DNA of 55,408 bases from an uncultured Lachnospiraceae bacterium (GCA_900315945.1 ONAZ01000018.1:1-55408), one strand, 5' to 3'. Shown: positions 29,198-38,447, counted from the first letter of the stretch. A program made the numbers and translations. Notes: generated by a model not told the origin, from the letters alone.

Positions 29198-30175
29198 ATG
29201 ATGTTGGGTAAACTAAGAAGATATAAGAAAGTATATCTTGCTATAGCACTTGTTGTCATTTTTATGATGGCAACAGCCTGTTCATGTTCAAGTAGTAATA
29301 ATGATATTAGACTAGGAACTGGTGGTGAAGGTGGAACATATTATGAGTATGGTAGGAAACTATCAGATATAGATCCATCTATAACCCTTAAATCTACGGC
29401 CGGTTCAGAAGCAAACCTTAGACTTTTAGATAAGGGATTTGTTGATGCAGCAATAGTTCAAAGTGACAGCGTAGATATTACAAGTATGAATTGTGCTGCT
29501 CTGACAGGTCTATATACTGAAGCAGTTCAGCTTGTTGTAAGAAATGATATGGGGATTAATTCTATTAACGATCTTCGTGGAAAGAGGGTGTCTGTAGGAG
29601 ATGCAGAATCTGGTGTTGTAAGAAATGCTCAGCAGTTACTTCTTACTGCTGGTATGACATTTGAGGATATAAGTGTTTCTAATATGTCCTTTTCTGCGGC
29701 GGCTACTGCATTAAAGGAAGGTGAGATAGATGCGTTTTTCTGTACGGCAGGTGCCCCTACTGAAGCTGTAGGAGAAGCTATTAAGTCACAGAAAGCTAAC
29801 CTAATTGGCTTTGATGATGATATTCTTTCTCGTCTTACTAATCTTTATCCGGGATATAATTTGTGTGTTATTCCTGCAGGTACCTATGAGGGTCAAACTT
29901 CTGATGTTCATACTGTTGGTGTAAGAGCTATTATGGTTGTTGATCCGAAAATGAATGATGAGACAGCTACACGTCTTATTAACGAAATATTTGAGAATAG
30001 TTCTATGTTGAATTCTAATATTGTTACAGACGATGTTATAGATGCAAATAGTGCTGTAATGTCTGTGGGAATTCCATTTCATCCGGCAGCTGCAAATTAT
30101 CTCGAACAGAGAGGCGTGAAAGTTGCAAAGTGGGCTGGAGAAAAAACAAAATTCGTATTTGGAAGTCAGGACTAG
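29198..30175 (+). CDS. TAXI-family solute-binding lipoprotein
   Basis: This 325-residue extracytoplasmic binding protein is of the TAXI type normally serving TRAP transporters. Evidence: a lipoprotein signal ending MATAC; the hallmark LGTGGEGGTYYEYG at the mature N-terminus; the KSTAGSEANLRLLDKG segment; VDAAIVQSD; and SVGDAESGVVRNAQ. TAXI proteins are reported to bind glutamate or related acids. Remarkably no DctQ/DctM membrane subunits are present. Instead a GltS-family symporter starts 13 bases after the stop. GGGGG precedes the paired ATGs at 29198 and 29201. Confidence 0.9.
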   Translation: MMLGKLRRYKKVYLAIALVVIFMMATACSCSSSNNDIRLGTGGEGGTYYEYGRKLSDIDPSITLKSTAGSEANLRLLDKGFVDAAIVQSDSVDITSMNCAALTGLYTEAVQLVVRNDMGINSINDLRGKRVSVGDAESGVVRNAQQLLLTAGMTFEDISVSNMSFSAAATALKEGEIDAFFCTAGAPTEAVGEAIKSQKANLIGFDDDILSRLTNLYPGYNLCVIPAGTYEGQTSDVHTVGVRAIMVVDPKMNDETATRLINEIFENSSMLNSNIVTDDVIDANSAVMSVGIPFHPAAANYLEQRGVKVAKWAGEKTKFVFGSQD

Positions 30176-30188
30176 AAGGGAGTAGAAT

Positions 30189-31379
30189 ATGAATCTATCT
30201 TTAGACATGTATCAGACATTAGGGATAGCGGTCATTGTGCTTCTAATAGGAGGATGGCTTCGAAAAAAGATTCGATTATTAGATCGATTCTGCATTCCTG
30301 CACCGGTTATTGGAGGGCTTCTTTATGCGCTTGTAATGACACTTTTACATGGAATAGGAGTATTAGATCTTGAGTATGATGACACGTTGAAGAATGTTTG
30401 CATGGTAGCATTTTTTACAACTGTTGGATTTCAGGCAGACTTTAAGGCATTAAAGAAAGGCGGAAAAAGTCTTGTTGTATTTCTAATACTTGTTATTGTA
30501 TTGATATTTGCTCAAAATGGTTTAGCCCTGGGAGTATCTAGTTTGATTGGAGTCGATAGTCTTCTGGGTCTTTGTACAGGTTCTATTCCAATGATTGGAG
30601 GACATGGAACGGCAGGGGCATTTGGGCCTATTCTAGAAGACTTTGGAATGCAAAGTGCAACAACAATTTGTACGGCGGCGGCAACCTTTGGTCTGGTTGC
30701 AGGCTCTTTAATGGGTGGTCCTGTGGGACAAATGCTTATAAAAAAGCATAAGTTATATAATGAAGAAAACAAAAAAGCACAAGAAACAAATAATAATAGC
30801 AGTGAAGAAGTAAAAACATCGCTTCCTCGATTTGCATCTGCGATTTATCAAGTGGCTATTGCAATGTCTATAGGAACTGTTATCTCATGGCTTCTATCTA
30901 AGACAGGGATGACCTTACCTGCATATATAGGAGGAATGATAGTTGCTGTAATTATGAGAAATGTTGGTGATAGAACAAATAAAATCACTATTAAGTCAAG
31001 TGAGATAAGCATCATTGGAGAAGTTAGTCTTTCTATCTTTTTAGGTATTGCTATGATTACCCTAAAACTATGGCAGCTTGCTAGTCTTGCAGTTCCATTT
31101 TTGATTTTATTAGCGGCGCAGACGCTTTTTATGTTCCTTTTTGCATATTTTGTCGTATTTAATGTAATGGGCAGAGACTACGATGCTGCAGTTCTTTCAT
31201 CAGGAGTTTGTGGATTTGGAATGGGAGCTACGCCAAATGCTATGGCTAATATGCAGGCGGTTTCTCAGAAGTATGGTTTTTCTATTAAGGCATTTCTCCT
31301 CGTTCCAATTGTGGGAGGAATGTTTGTGGACTTTTTGAATAGTTTAATTATTACATTATTTATTAATATTATTGTATAA
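30189..31379 (+). CDS. gltS: GltS-family sodium:glutamate symporter
   Basis: This 396-residue membrane protein with about ten helices in two inverted halves has the family's re-entrant loop motifs GSIPMIGGHGTAGAFGP (first half) and GVCGFGMGATPNAMANM (second half). GltS imports glutamate with sodium. Direct coupling to a TAXI binding protein gene suggests a binding-protein-assisted secondary transporter, or that the two supply the same substrate. Shine-Dalgarno AAGGGAG sits 7 bases before the ATG. Confidence 0.92.
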   Translation: MNLSLDMYQTLGIAVIVLLIGGWLRKKIRLLDRFCIPAPVIGGLLYALVMTLLHGIGVLDLEYDDTLKNVCMVAFFTTVGFQADFKALKKGGKSLVVFLILVIVLIFAQNGLALGVSSLIGVDSLLGLCTGSIPMIGGHGTAGAFGPILEDFGMQSATTICTAAATFGLVAGSLMGGPVGQMLIKKHKLYNEENKKAQETNNNSSEEVKTSLPRFASAIYQVAIAMSIGTVISWLLSKTGMTLPAYIGGMIVAVIMRNVGDRTNKITIKSSEISIIGEVSLSIFLGIAMITLKLWQLASLAVPFLILLAAQTLFMFLFAYFVVFNVMGRDYDAAVLSSGVCGFGMGATPNAMANMQAVSQKYGFSIKAFLLVPIVGGMFVDFLNSLIITLFINIIV

Positions 31380-31386
31380 AAAATAA

Positions 31387-31413
31387 TTGTTTTTTGCTGT
31401 AATGTAGTATAAT
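31387..31413 (+). promoter_or_regulatory. Promoter for the glycerophosphodiesterase gene
   Basis: TTGTTT (31387-31392), a short 15-base spacer and a perfect TATAAT (31408-31413). Transcription would begin near 31420, excluding the ATG at 31412 as the start of the next gene. Confidence 0.5.
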
Positions 31414-31471
31414 GAGGATTAAGGATATTTTAATGTATATGTTACAGCAAAATAGGAATGGGGTGTTAATT

Positions 31472-32320
31472 ATGGGAAAAGGTATTAGTAAATTTATAAA
31501 AAAGGTTATGTTCGCACCGGTTGTTACGGGAATAGGTTATCTCTTTGCTATTATGCCAAGAATGATGGGAAGGCCAACCTTTGAATTAATTGAGAAGAAG
31601 CGTTTATATGCTCATAGAGGGCTTTATGATAATAAGACTGATGCACCTGAGAATTCCATGAAGGCATTTAAGAAGGCAGTAGATGCAGGCTTTGGAATAG
31701 AATTAGATGTACAGCTTACGAAGGACGAGAGGGTTGTAGTATTTCATGATTTTAGTCTTAAGAGAATGTGTAATGTTGACAAGAAGGTAAATGAATTAAC
31801 TTATGCAGAGCTTTCTAAGTTAACACTTTTAGATACTGATTGCAGGATACCATTATTTGAAGATGTACTAGAACTTGTAAATGGTAAAGTGCCATTAATT
31901 ATAGAGTATAAACTCCCAAGTTTTAAGACTGACGTATGTGAAATAGTAGATGAAATGCTCCAATACTATAATGGGTCTTATTGTATAGAATCATTTCATC
32001 CAATGGCAGTACTTTGGTATAGAATTAAGAGGCCGGAGGTTGTTAGAGGAATACTTTCTAGCGATTATGTTGCAACAGGCGATGTAGAGGATAACTCACC
32101 TCTTGTAATGTCAATGTCTAAGAATCTATTGTTCAACTTTATTATAAGACCTGACTTTGTGGCTTATGATAGTAGGTTCTTTACTAATCCATCAAGACAG
32201 ATTTGTAAGAAATGGTTTAAAGCACCTTCTGTTGCATGGACAATAAAGAGTCAGAAAGAATTAGAACTTAGAAAAGATGATTATGATGTATTTATATTCG
32301 AAGGATTTATACCAGAATAA
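31472..32320 (+). CDS. Glycerophosphodiester phosphodiesterase family protein
   Basis: This 282-residue protein hydrolyses glycerophosphodiesters such as deacylated phospholipids or teichoic acid fragments to glycerol-3-phosphate and an alcohol. Active-site motifs: YAHRG (H48), PENSMKAF, ELDVQLTKD (metal acids) and FHDFSLKR. A hydrophobic N-terminal helix (about 10-30) may tether it to the membrane. The frame extends upstream to an ATG at 31412 that overlaps the -10 box; GGGGTG eight bases before 31472 supports the chosen start. The GGDEF-EAL gene follows after 26 bases. Confidence 0.88.
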   Translation: MGKGISKFIKKVMFAPVVTGIGYLFAIMPRMMGRPTFELIEKKRLYAHRGLYDNKTDAPENSMKAFKKAVDAGFGIELDVQLTKDERVVVFHDFSLKRMCNVDKKVNELTYAELSKLTLLDTDCRIPLFEDVLELVNGKVPLIIEYKLPSFKTDVCEIVDEMLQYYNGSYCIESFHPMAVLWYRIKRPEVVRGILSSDYVATGDVEDNSPLVMSMSKNLLFNFIIRPDFVAYDSRFFTNPSRQICKKWFKAPSVAWTIKSQKELELRKDDYDVFIFEGFIPE

Positions 32321-32346
32321 ATAATAAAGGGTTTGGAGAAAAATGT

Positions 32347-34767
32347 ATGTTTTCTAAGGCTAAATGGTTTAAGCATTACGGGGTTCCTAAAGAAAAGTTT
32401 GCAAAATATAACGATATAATCCAGCAGGGTAATGATACAAGTCTAGGAGCAATTGTTGTTCTAGATGCTCTGATTTTGACTGTATTTACTGTGTTCAAAT
32501 ATGTGGCTAATTGGCCCCTTAATGCAACCGTAATTTTTACAATTATTGAGATTATTATTGCATTAAGTTACTTTATGCTGTCTAAATCAACACAAGGCCA
32601 TCATCATATATTTTTCTATCTGACTGTGGAAGTCATGATAGTATATGGTGCTTATGCAATGTCTATTGAGAGTGCCAGTACGATATTCCTATATCCGGCA
32701 GTAGCTGTACTTTTACCCCTGTTTTATATGCATAATATGGTGTCAAATTGCCTATTCTTCGGGATAAACTATATTGTATTTGTTATACTTGCATTTTCTG
32801 GTATTGATCAATTAGAGTATATGCAAAAGTATGCTGTTATTGTAGGCGCATTTACTTTAGTGGGACTTATTATTCATTATGTATATCAGTCTAATAGGCT
32901 TAGAGAACTCATTAATTATCAAGATAGTTTAGAGAAACAAAGTGCATTGGAAATATCTTCAAGTTTTGACCCATTATCAAAGCTTCTTCGTCGAAGAGCA
33001 TTTATTCGTCTTGCAGAAAAACAGATCAAGGAATGCGCTGATGATGAATATATGATGCTGGGAATAATTGATATTGATCATTTTAAATTGATTAATGATA
33101 CATATGGACATCAAGTGGGTGATGAGACAGTCACAGTTATTGGCAAAGTCCTTTCAGAAGAATTAGATGTTGCTTTGGTTTCCCCTGAGAATAATAACTT
33201 CACCTTAGATTATGATTACGATTATGGCAATATTGCTGGACGACTCGGTGGAGACGAGTTTATTTTTCTGATGAAATCTGTGTTTGATATTGATGATGGG
33301 AAGAAAGTGATGCACTCTTTAATAGATAGACTTAATAGGACGTCATTTGGAGAAGTGAAGTCAATTCAGGGCTCAATAGGTATTGTTTCTGTAGATAAAG
33401 GCGAACGTTCTTTTGATCCTCTATATCACAAAGCGGATATTGCCTTATATTCAGCAAAAAGCTCTGGAAGAAACACTTGTGTTCAATATGAAGAGGGAAT
33501 GACTGAGACTAAAACGGAGTCTGGAATAGACTCTCTTACAGGACTCTTGCGAGATAAAGAGTTTAAGAAAAAAGTCGTAAGGCATCTTAGTGACAATATG
33601 GGCAAAAAAATGTCTATAATACATATTGATATTGAGAACTTTAAAGCCTTTAATGCAAAATATGGTTTTGATAAAGGTGATGAATTATTAGTAAAGGTTG
33701 CAGATGCTTTGACAAGTGTGTTTAAAGATGATTTAATAGCAAGATTTTCAAGCGACCATTTTGTTATTCTTACTAGTACATTGAATGATATTAAGGTTGG
33801 TATTGAAGAAGTTAAAGCTATTGTTAATGAAGACCTGCCGGATTTTGCAACTATCCTAAGAGTAGGTGTATATGATATTGACAGAAGCAGACCTGTTGAT
33901 GTTAGTGTGGCTTGTGATAATGCTAAGTTTGCATGTGATACCATTCGTGGAAGATATGATTTGATTCTTCAGAATTTTGATGAAAATCTCGAAATGCGAA
34001 GAGATAAATATCAATATGTTATTGAGCATATTGATGAGGCTATAGAGAATAATCAGATTAAGATTTATTTTCAGCCAATAATTGATGTGCAGACTAAGGA
34101 GGCTTATAGTTTAGAAGCCCTTGCTAGGTGGGAATCAGAGGAATATGGAATGCTTCCGCCATGTGATTTTATTGAGACTTTAGAGCAGACTAGGCTAATA
34201 CATAAGCTAGATATGTATGTGGTAGAAAGCATATGTAAGGAGTATGCTGAAGCCAAAGAACTCCATGGAAAAGAAGTTGTACCAATATCTATTAATCTAT
34301 CTCAACGTGATTTCGAAATAGTAGATGTTGTGGATCTAGTAGAGTCTATGGCAAGTAAGTACAACGTGCCTCGTTATTTGCTACATATTGAAATAACAGA
34401 GTCAACAATGACGGAGCAAAGAGAACATTTAAAGAATGTGTCTGCAAGATTCGAAGAACTAGGCTATGAGATATGGATGGATGACTTTGGTTCTGGTTAT
34501 TCTTCATTAAATGTACTTAAGGACTTTATGTTCGATGTAATAAAGTTCGACATGGATTTCTTAAAGGGTCATGCTGCCAGATCCCATGTTATTCTAAAAT
34601 ACATGATAAATATGTGTAAAGAATTGGGGCTTAAGACACTTATAGAGGGAGTTGAAACTGAGGAACAGTTTGAATTTATAAAGAGTATTGGCTGTGATTA
34701 TTGTCAAGGATACTTATTTAGTAAGCCTCTTCCTAAAGAGGAAATTACAGAATATTTATATCAGTAA
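32347..34767 (+). CDS. Membrane GGDEF-GGDEF-EAL cyclic-di-GMP enzyme
   Basis: This 806-residue protein has six or so membrane helices at about 35-190. A first GGDEF domain carries intact GGDEF at 301-305 (DIDHFKLINDTYGH upstream). A second, degenerate GGDEF domain reads SSDHF where GGDEF should be. A C-terminal EAL domain has EAL at 590-592, the metal acids DDFGSGYS from D712 and IEGVET. It may make and break c-di-GMP, with the middle domain regulatory or a nucleotide receptor. It complements the HD-GYP genes at 9-19 kb. GGAG lies eight bases before the chosen ATG; an ATG four bases earlier is closed by a stop. Confidence 0.93.
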   Translation: MFSKAKWFKHYGVPKEKFAKYNDIIQQGNDTSLGAIVVLDALILTVFTVFKYVANWPLNATVIFTIIEIIIALSYFMLSKSTQGHHHIFFYLTVEVMIVYGAYAMSIESASTIFLYPAVAVLLPLFYMHNMVSNCLFFGINYIVFVILAFSGIDQLEYMQKYAVIVGAFTLVGLIIHYVYQSNRLRELINYQDSLEKQSALEISSSFDPLSKLLRRRAFIRLAEKQIKECADDEYMMLGIIDIDHFKLINDTYGHQVGDETVTVIGKVLSEELDVALVSPENNNFTLDYDYDYGNIAGRLGGDEFIFLMKSVFDIDDGKKVMHSLIDRLNRTSFGEVKSIQGSIGIVSVDKGERSFDPLYHKADIALYSAKSSGRNTCVQYEEGMTETKTESGIDSLTGLLRDKEFKKKVVRHLSDNMGKKMSIIHIDIENFKAFNAKYGFDKGDELLVKVADALTSVFKDDLIARFSSDHFVILTSTLNDIKVGIEEVKAIVNEDLPDFATILRVGVYDIDRSRPVDVSVACDNAKFACDTIRGRYDLILQNFDENLEMRRDKYQYVIEHIDEAIENNQIKIYFQPIIDVQTKEAYSLEALARWESEEYGMLPPCDFIETLEQTRLIHKLDMYVVESICKEYAEAKELHGKEVVPISINLSQRDFEIVDVVDLVESMASKYNVPRYLLHIEITESTMTEQREHLKNVSARFEELGYEIWMDDFGSGYSSLNVLKDFMFDVIKFDMDFLKGHAARSHVILKYMINMCKELGLKTLIEGVETEEQFEFIKSIGCDYCQGYLFSKPLPKEEITEYLYQ

Positions 34768-34796
34768 TGATATTAGATGTAATATAAAGGGTCGAA

Positions 34797-35291
34797 ATGA
34801 AAGAATTTGAGAATGCTTTATCAAATTACATAAAAGATTTTGCAAATGGCGGAGCAATCCGCCATTTTGTTGAATTAGGATATAGCGTGGAAGAAATTAA
34901 ATATTCATTAGACTTTCCTATGAGCATTGAAGATGTGGCGCTATACGTATGGAAAGAATATATTGATTCTAAAGTGATATGTCTTGACAAAGATGAAATA
35001 GATAAAGATTATATTGTTAAGACCAGTTTTGTGAAAGATTATAATAAATATGGTAAAACTAGTCTTAGAAAAGTCACTAAGAAAGAGCCCATAGAAAAAA
35101 AGAATTACATATCCTGCGATTTTGGGAAAAGGATTTACAAGGATAAAGAGGATTTTAATAATAAGCTTAATATGTTAGATGAGGATAATAAATCTATGAT
35201 AGAGAATCTTCCTTGGCCACTTGAAGGAGTATATGTGGATGTCTCATCTAAACTAGGCCAAGCAGTAAATGCATTCTATAATATTATGTAA
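34797..35291 (+). CDS. Conserved-looking protein of unknown function
   Basis: This 164-residue protein is rich in Lys, Asp, Glu and Tyr, with no signal peptide or membrane helix. The first 60 residues look helical (LGYSVEEIKYSLDFPMSIEDVALYVWKEY), then a charged region and a C-terminal WPLEGVYVDVSSKLG. It follows the GGDEF-EAL gene by 29 bases and precedes the AlaX gene by 42, all same strand. I do not recognise the family. Confidence 0.7.
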   Translation: MKEFENALSNYIKDFANGGAIRHFVELGYSVEEIKYSLDFPMSIEDVALYVWKEYIDSKVICLDKDEIDKDYIVKTSFVKDYNKYGKTSLRKVTKKEPIEKKNYISCDFGKRIYKDKEDFNNKLNMLDEDNKSMIENLPWPLEGVYVDVSSKLGQAVNAFYNIM

Positions 35292-35333
35292 TATCATGGA
35301 ATAATTATATTTTTATAAGGGGAAATTAATTAT

Positions 35334-36551
35334 ATGACAATTAAACTATATGATACAAAGCCTTATGATACAGTTTTTGAAGGTAAGGTGATTGATATAA
35401 TAAAAGAAGGTAAAAAAACAGCGATTATACTTGACCAGACCTTGTTTTTTCCTGAAGAAGGAGGACAAAGCCCAGATAAGGGCGTAATAAGTATTCAGGA
35501 TAAATCAGTAGAAGTAGTGGATGTTCAGATAAAGGATGAAGTAATCTATCATTATGTTAAAGGGAATATAGACTTTATAGAGAAGGGCTCGGAAATTAAA
35601 GGAGAAATTGATTTTACTCATCGATTTTCTAATATGCAGCAGCATAGTGGAGAGCATATCTTTTCCGGTCTTGCTAAGAGGCACTTTGGGTGTGTTAATG
35701 TTGGTTTTCATCTAAGTGATTCAGAGGTTACATTCGATTATGATAAGCCTCTTTCAAAAGAAGAAATAGAATTTCTTGAAAAAGAAGTTAATAAAGTTAT
35801 ATATGAAAATAGAAAGATAACCGCATTTTATCCAAGCAGAGAGGAGTTGTTAAAACTAGATTATAGAAGTAAAAAAGAGATTGAAAATGAAGTTCGACTT
35901 GTGGAAATAGAAGGAATAGATCTGTGTGCTTGTTGTGCTCCCCATGTTAGAAGAACAGGGGAGATTGGAATATGTAAAGTCGTAAATTATATTAACTACA
36001 AAGGTGGAGTAAGAATTAGCATTTTATGTGGTAATAGAGCATTAGAGCTATTTCGTGAAATTCATAATACAACAAAGGAAATCAGTAAACTTTTAAGTGC
36101 AAAGAGAGAGAATCTTGCTAAAGAGGTTAATCGTATAAATGACTCTCTTCACGACGTAGAGTATAGACTCGTAGAAATGGAAAAAAGAAATCTTGATTTA
36201 ATATTATCTCGGATTGCAGATGCAGGGAATCAAAAGACTTTAGATAATAATATTATTAATGATAATGCCGTTGTTTTAAAATTGGATGGTTTTAGCAATA
36301 ATTCCTTAAGGGATGCCGTTAATAAACTAAAAGAGAAATATCCAAACAGGCTAATTGGAATTATAAGTAAGACTGAAAAAGGTTATTTCTTTATATTTGG
36401 CAGCAATTCTATTGATTGTAATTTAGTAGCAAAGAGCCTGAGAGAAAGATTTGGAGCAAAAGGTGGAGGTTCATCGGATATGATTCAAGGTAATCTTTCT
36501 TCTGATTTGTCTGAGGAAGATGTTACTAAGATATGTGGGGATGTGTTATAA
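35334..36551 (+). CDS. Alanyl-tRNA editing protein, long AlaX type with DHHA1 tail
   Basis: This 405-residue trans-editing enzyme removes Ser or Gly wrongly attached to tRNA-Ala. N-terminal AlaRS-like domain: FFPEEGGQSPDKG. Zinc site in the editing core: H104-x3-H108 (QHSGEH) and C200-x3-H204 (CCAPH). A coiled-coil region at about 245-285 is followed by a DHHA1 domain ending GAKGGGSSDMIQG, which matches the tRNA-binding C-Ala part of alanyl-tRNA synthetase. Cytosolic. Confidence 0.92.
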   Translation: MTIKLYDTKPYDTVFEGKVIDIIKEGKKTAIILDQTLFFPEEGGQSPDKGVISIQDKSVEVVDVQIKDEVIYHYVKGNIDFIEKGSEIKGEIDFTHRFSNMQQHSGEHIFSGLAKRHFGCVNVGFHLSDSEVTFDYDKPLSKEEIEFLEKEVNKVIYENRKITAFYPSREELLKLDYRSKKEIENEVRLVEIEGIDLCACCAPHVRRTGEIGICKVVNYINYKGGVRISILCGNRALELFREIHNTTKEISKLLSAKRENLAKEVNRINDSLHDVEYRLVEMEKRNLDLILSRIADAGNQKTLDNNIINDNAVVLKLDGFSNNSLRDAVNKLKEKYPNRLIGIISKTEKGYFFIFGSNSIDCNLVAKSLRERFGAKGGGSSDMIQGNLSSDLSEEDVTKICGDVL

Positions 36552-36586
36552 TCAAGAAGCTATGTTAATAATTTGGTGGGGGCGTT

Positions 36587-37477
36587 ATGAAGAAGATTTC
36601 CAAGAATGAAAGTGTAAGATACCAATTATATAATCATGCATCTAAGGTGGTTGACGGCAAATATTATTGTAGAGCTGTCAATGATTTGTTAAATGCTGAT
36701 ATAAGATTTTGCAATGACTGTCCACTGTATGGCGGCAGAAGTATTGATGAGAACAATACTTTTATGCCACAGTGTTTTTATTTTGATATAGTAAATGGCT
36801 TCTCTGATTATATGAGTCCCAAGGAACAAAAGGAAAGAATGTATGGACTTATTACAGCTGGACTTGCTACACATTTTCCAGAATATATTGAGGATGATGA
36901 GAGAGGGAAAAGATTCGCATTAATAGAGCAGGCTATAATATACGCAGGAAATGCACATGTTGGTCGTCATAGAAAAGGTACTCATATGCCTTATATCATA
37001 CATCCTATGGAAACAATGATGATAACAGCTCATCTTACAGATGACATTGATACAATAGCTGCGGCAGCCCTTCATGATGTTGTTGAGGATACTGAATATA
37101 CCTATGAGGATATTAGACTTGCTTTTGGCGAGAAAGTTGCAAGGCTTGTTGCAGAGGAAAGCGAGGATAAGAGAGAAGGACAGGATAAGGCTCTTACCTG
37201 GCGTGTGAGAAAAGAGGAAACTATTGCAAGCACAAGAAGTAAGTCACTAGAGGCAAAGAAAATAATGCTTGCAGATAAATTGTCTAATCTTAGGGCAAGC
37301 AGGCGAGATTATAGGGTGACAGGACTAGAAATGTGGAATAAATTCAATATGAAGGATCCTTCTCAGCAGAAATGGTATTATACCTCAGTACTAGAGGTTC
37401 TTGAAGATCTTAAGGATACTCCAGAATATAAGGAAGCAGAGGATATAATAAGAGAAATTTTTCATGAAGTTGTCTGA
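36587..37477 (+). CDS. RelA/SpoT-type HD hydrolase with N-terminal cysteine patch
   Basis: This 296-residue protein has an HD domain at about 110-240 resembling the (p)ppGpp hydrolase half of SpoT and small alarmone hydrolases: AHVGRHRKGTHMPYIIHP (H124), AALHDVVEDT (H163, D164), ADKLSNLRA. No synthetase, TGS or ACT domain follows, so hydrolysis of (p)ppGpp or another pyrophosphorylated nucleotide is the likely activity. Residues about 35-65 contain CNDC and a further Cys (MPQCFYF), possibly a small metal or redox site; this extension is unusual for stand-alone hydrolases. GGGGGCG precedes the ATG. Confidence 0.82.
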   Translation: MKKISKNESVRYQLYNHASKVVDGKYYCRAVNDLLNADIRFCNDCPLYGGRSIDENNTFMPQCFYFDIVNGFSDYMSPKEQKERMYGLITAGLATHFPEYIEDDERGKRFALIEQAIIYAGNAHVGRHRKGTHMPYIIHPMETMMITAHLTDDIDTIAAAALHDVVEDTEYTYEDIRLAFGEKVARLVAEESEDKREGQDKALTWRVRKEETIASTRSKSLEAKKIMLADKLSNLRASRRDYRVTGLEMWNKFNMKDPSQQKWYYTSVLEVLEDLKDTPEYKEAEDIIREIFHEVV

Positions 37478-37524
37478 CAATTCTCTTAAAAAATAAAAAT
37501 AATTAGAAAATTTACAATAAAGTG

Positions 37525-37553
37525 TTGATTTATTAATGTTTCCTTGATATAAT
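37525..37553 (+). promoter_or_regulatory. Strong sigma-A promoter for the 37662-38761 gene pair
   Basis: TTGATT (37525-37530), 17-base spacer, perfect TATAAT (37548-37553). Transcription would begin near 37560, leaving a leader of about 100 bases before the first start. Confidence 0.8.
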
Positions 37554-37569
37554 ATGAGTAGGTAAATAG

Positions 37570-37615
37570 GTCTAAGGGACAAGTGCCCTCAAAATTAGAC
37601 ATGATTTACAAATCA
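37570..37615 (+). promoter_or_regulatory. Structured 5' leader of the unknown gene pair
   Basis: GTCTAA (37570-37575) pairs with TTAGAC (37595-37600), with GGG/CCC continuing inside, and a second small hairpin forms at 37602-37615 (TGATTT/AAATCA). The leader ends in an exceptionally G-rich ribosome site (GGGAGGGGG). It matches no riboswitch class I recognise; a regulatory role is inferred from structure alone. Confidence 0.4.
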
Positions 37616-37661
37616 CAAGATGTTATACTCGTGACAAATACTATAGGGAGGGGGATGTGTT

Positions 37662-38447
37662 ATGAGTAACGTTGGTAACATTACAAATAATCATGGATTA
37701 AACACATATAGAATCCCTGGTGGTGTTAAGTCTGTGGATGTTGATCTGAAACCGAAGAATCCTGTTAATCAGGATAAGAAGGTGGATACGGGCGTATCAG
37801 TAAACGAGTATGGCGACGAGTTCCTACGAAGCAGTGTTGTTAAGACAGATGATGGTGTAGTGTATGAGAAGCCAAGGACTAGTGATGATGATAAGGCAAG
37901 GGTTCCTAGAGAAGAGGAGTTGCCTAAGATCGATTCATTAATAGGGTATACAGCTGCACAGGTAGAGGAGTTTTACTACGAAGGCCGTATTTCTTGTTAT
38001 GATTATGATGTCAAGATGGAACAGAAGAAAGAGCTACTTCAGTCTGATGTTGTAAATAACGGTTCTAGGGATGCCAAGAGTATAGTTGGTACGGCTAATG
38101 ATGCGAAGGCGTCAGACGCTCGAGAGGCCGTTACATCTGATAGCATTAAGCAGGAAGATGTTAAGATTGATAACAAGAAGGCTGAGGAGAGCGAAAGACA
38201 GGCCAAGGCAAGTAGTGATGAAATCTACAAGACTCGCAAACATGAGATGGATGATGTTATATCCGACGTAAGAGAGCGAGATAAAGTGTTTAATGCACAG
38301 ATGATGTCTCTTAATAATGAGCAACGTAGTAATGAGGAATTTGAGATAATAGAATCTGGAAATGATCCGCTAGCAACATTCAAAGTGGTTCAAGGTCTTA
38401 ATAATCTAGGTTCAGGCGTAGAAGGTGGCACATGGAATATAGCGTAA
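37662..38447 (+). CDS. Hydrophilic protein of unknown function
   Basis: This 261-residue protein is highly charged, with no signal peptide, membrane helix or recognised motif. It has a central segment (SLIGYTAAQVEEFYYEGRI), then a long helical, Asp/Lys/Glu-rich stretch likely to be coiled or disordered (about 120-220). It is driven by a strong promoter and G-rich ribosome site, implying abundant product. Its last 16 bases overlap the next gene, so the two are translated as a coupled pair. Confidence 0.75.
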   Translation: MSNVGNITNNHGLNTYRIPGGVKSVDVDLKPKNPVNQDKKVDTGVSVNEYGDEFLRSSVVKTDDGVVYEKPRTSDDDKARVPREEELPKIDSLIGYTAAQVEEFYYEGRISCYDYDVKMEQKKELLQSDVVNNGSRDAKSIVGTANDAKASDAREAVTSDSIKQEDVKIDNKKAEESERQAKASSDEIYKTRKHEMDDVISDVRERDKVFNAQMMSLNNEQRSNEEFEIIESGNDPLATFKVVQGLNNLGSGVEGGTWNIA

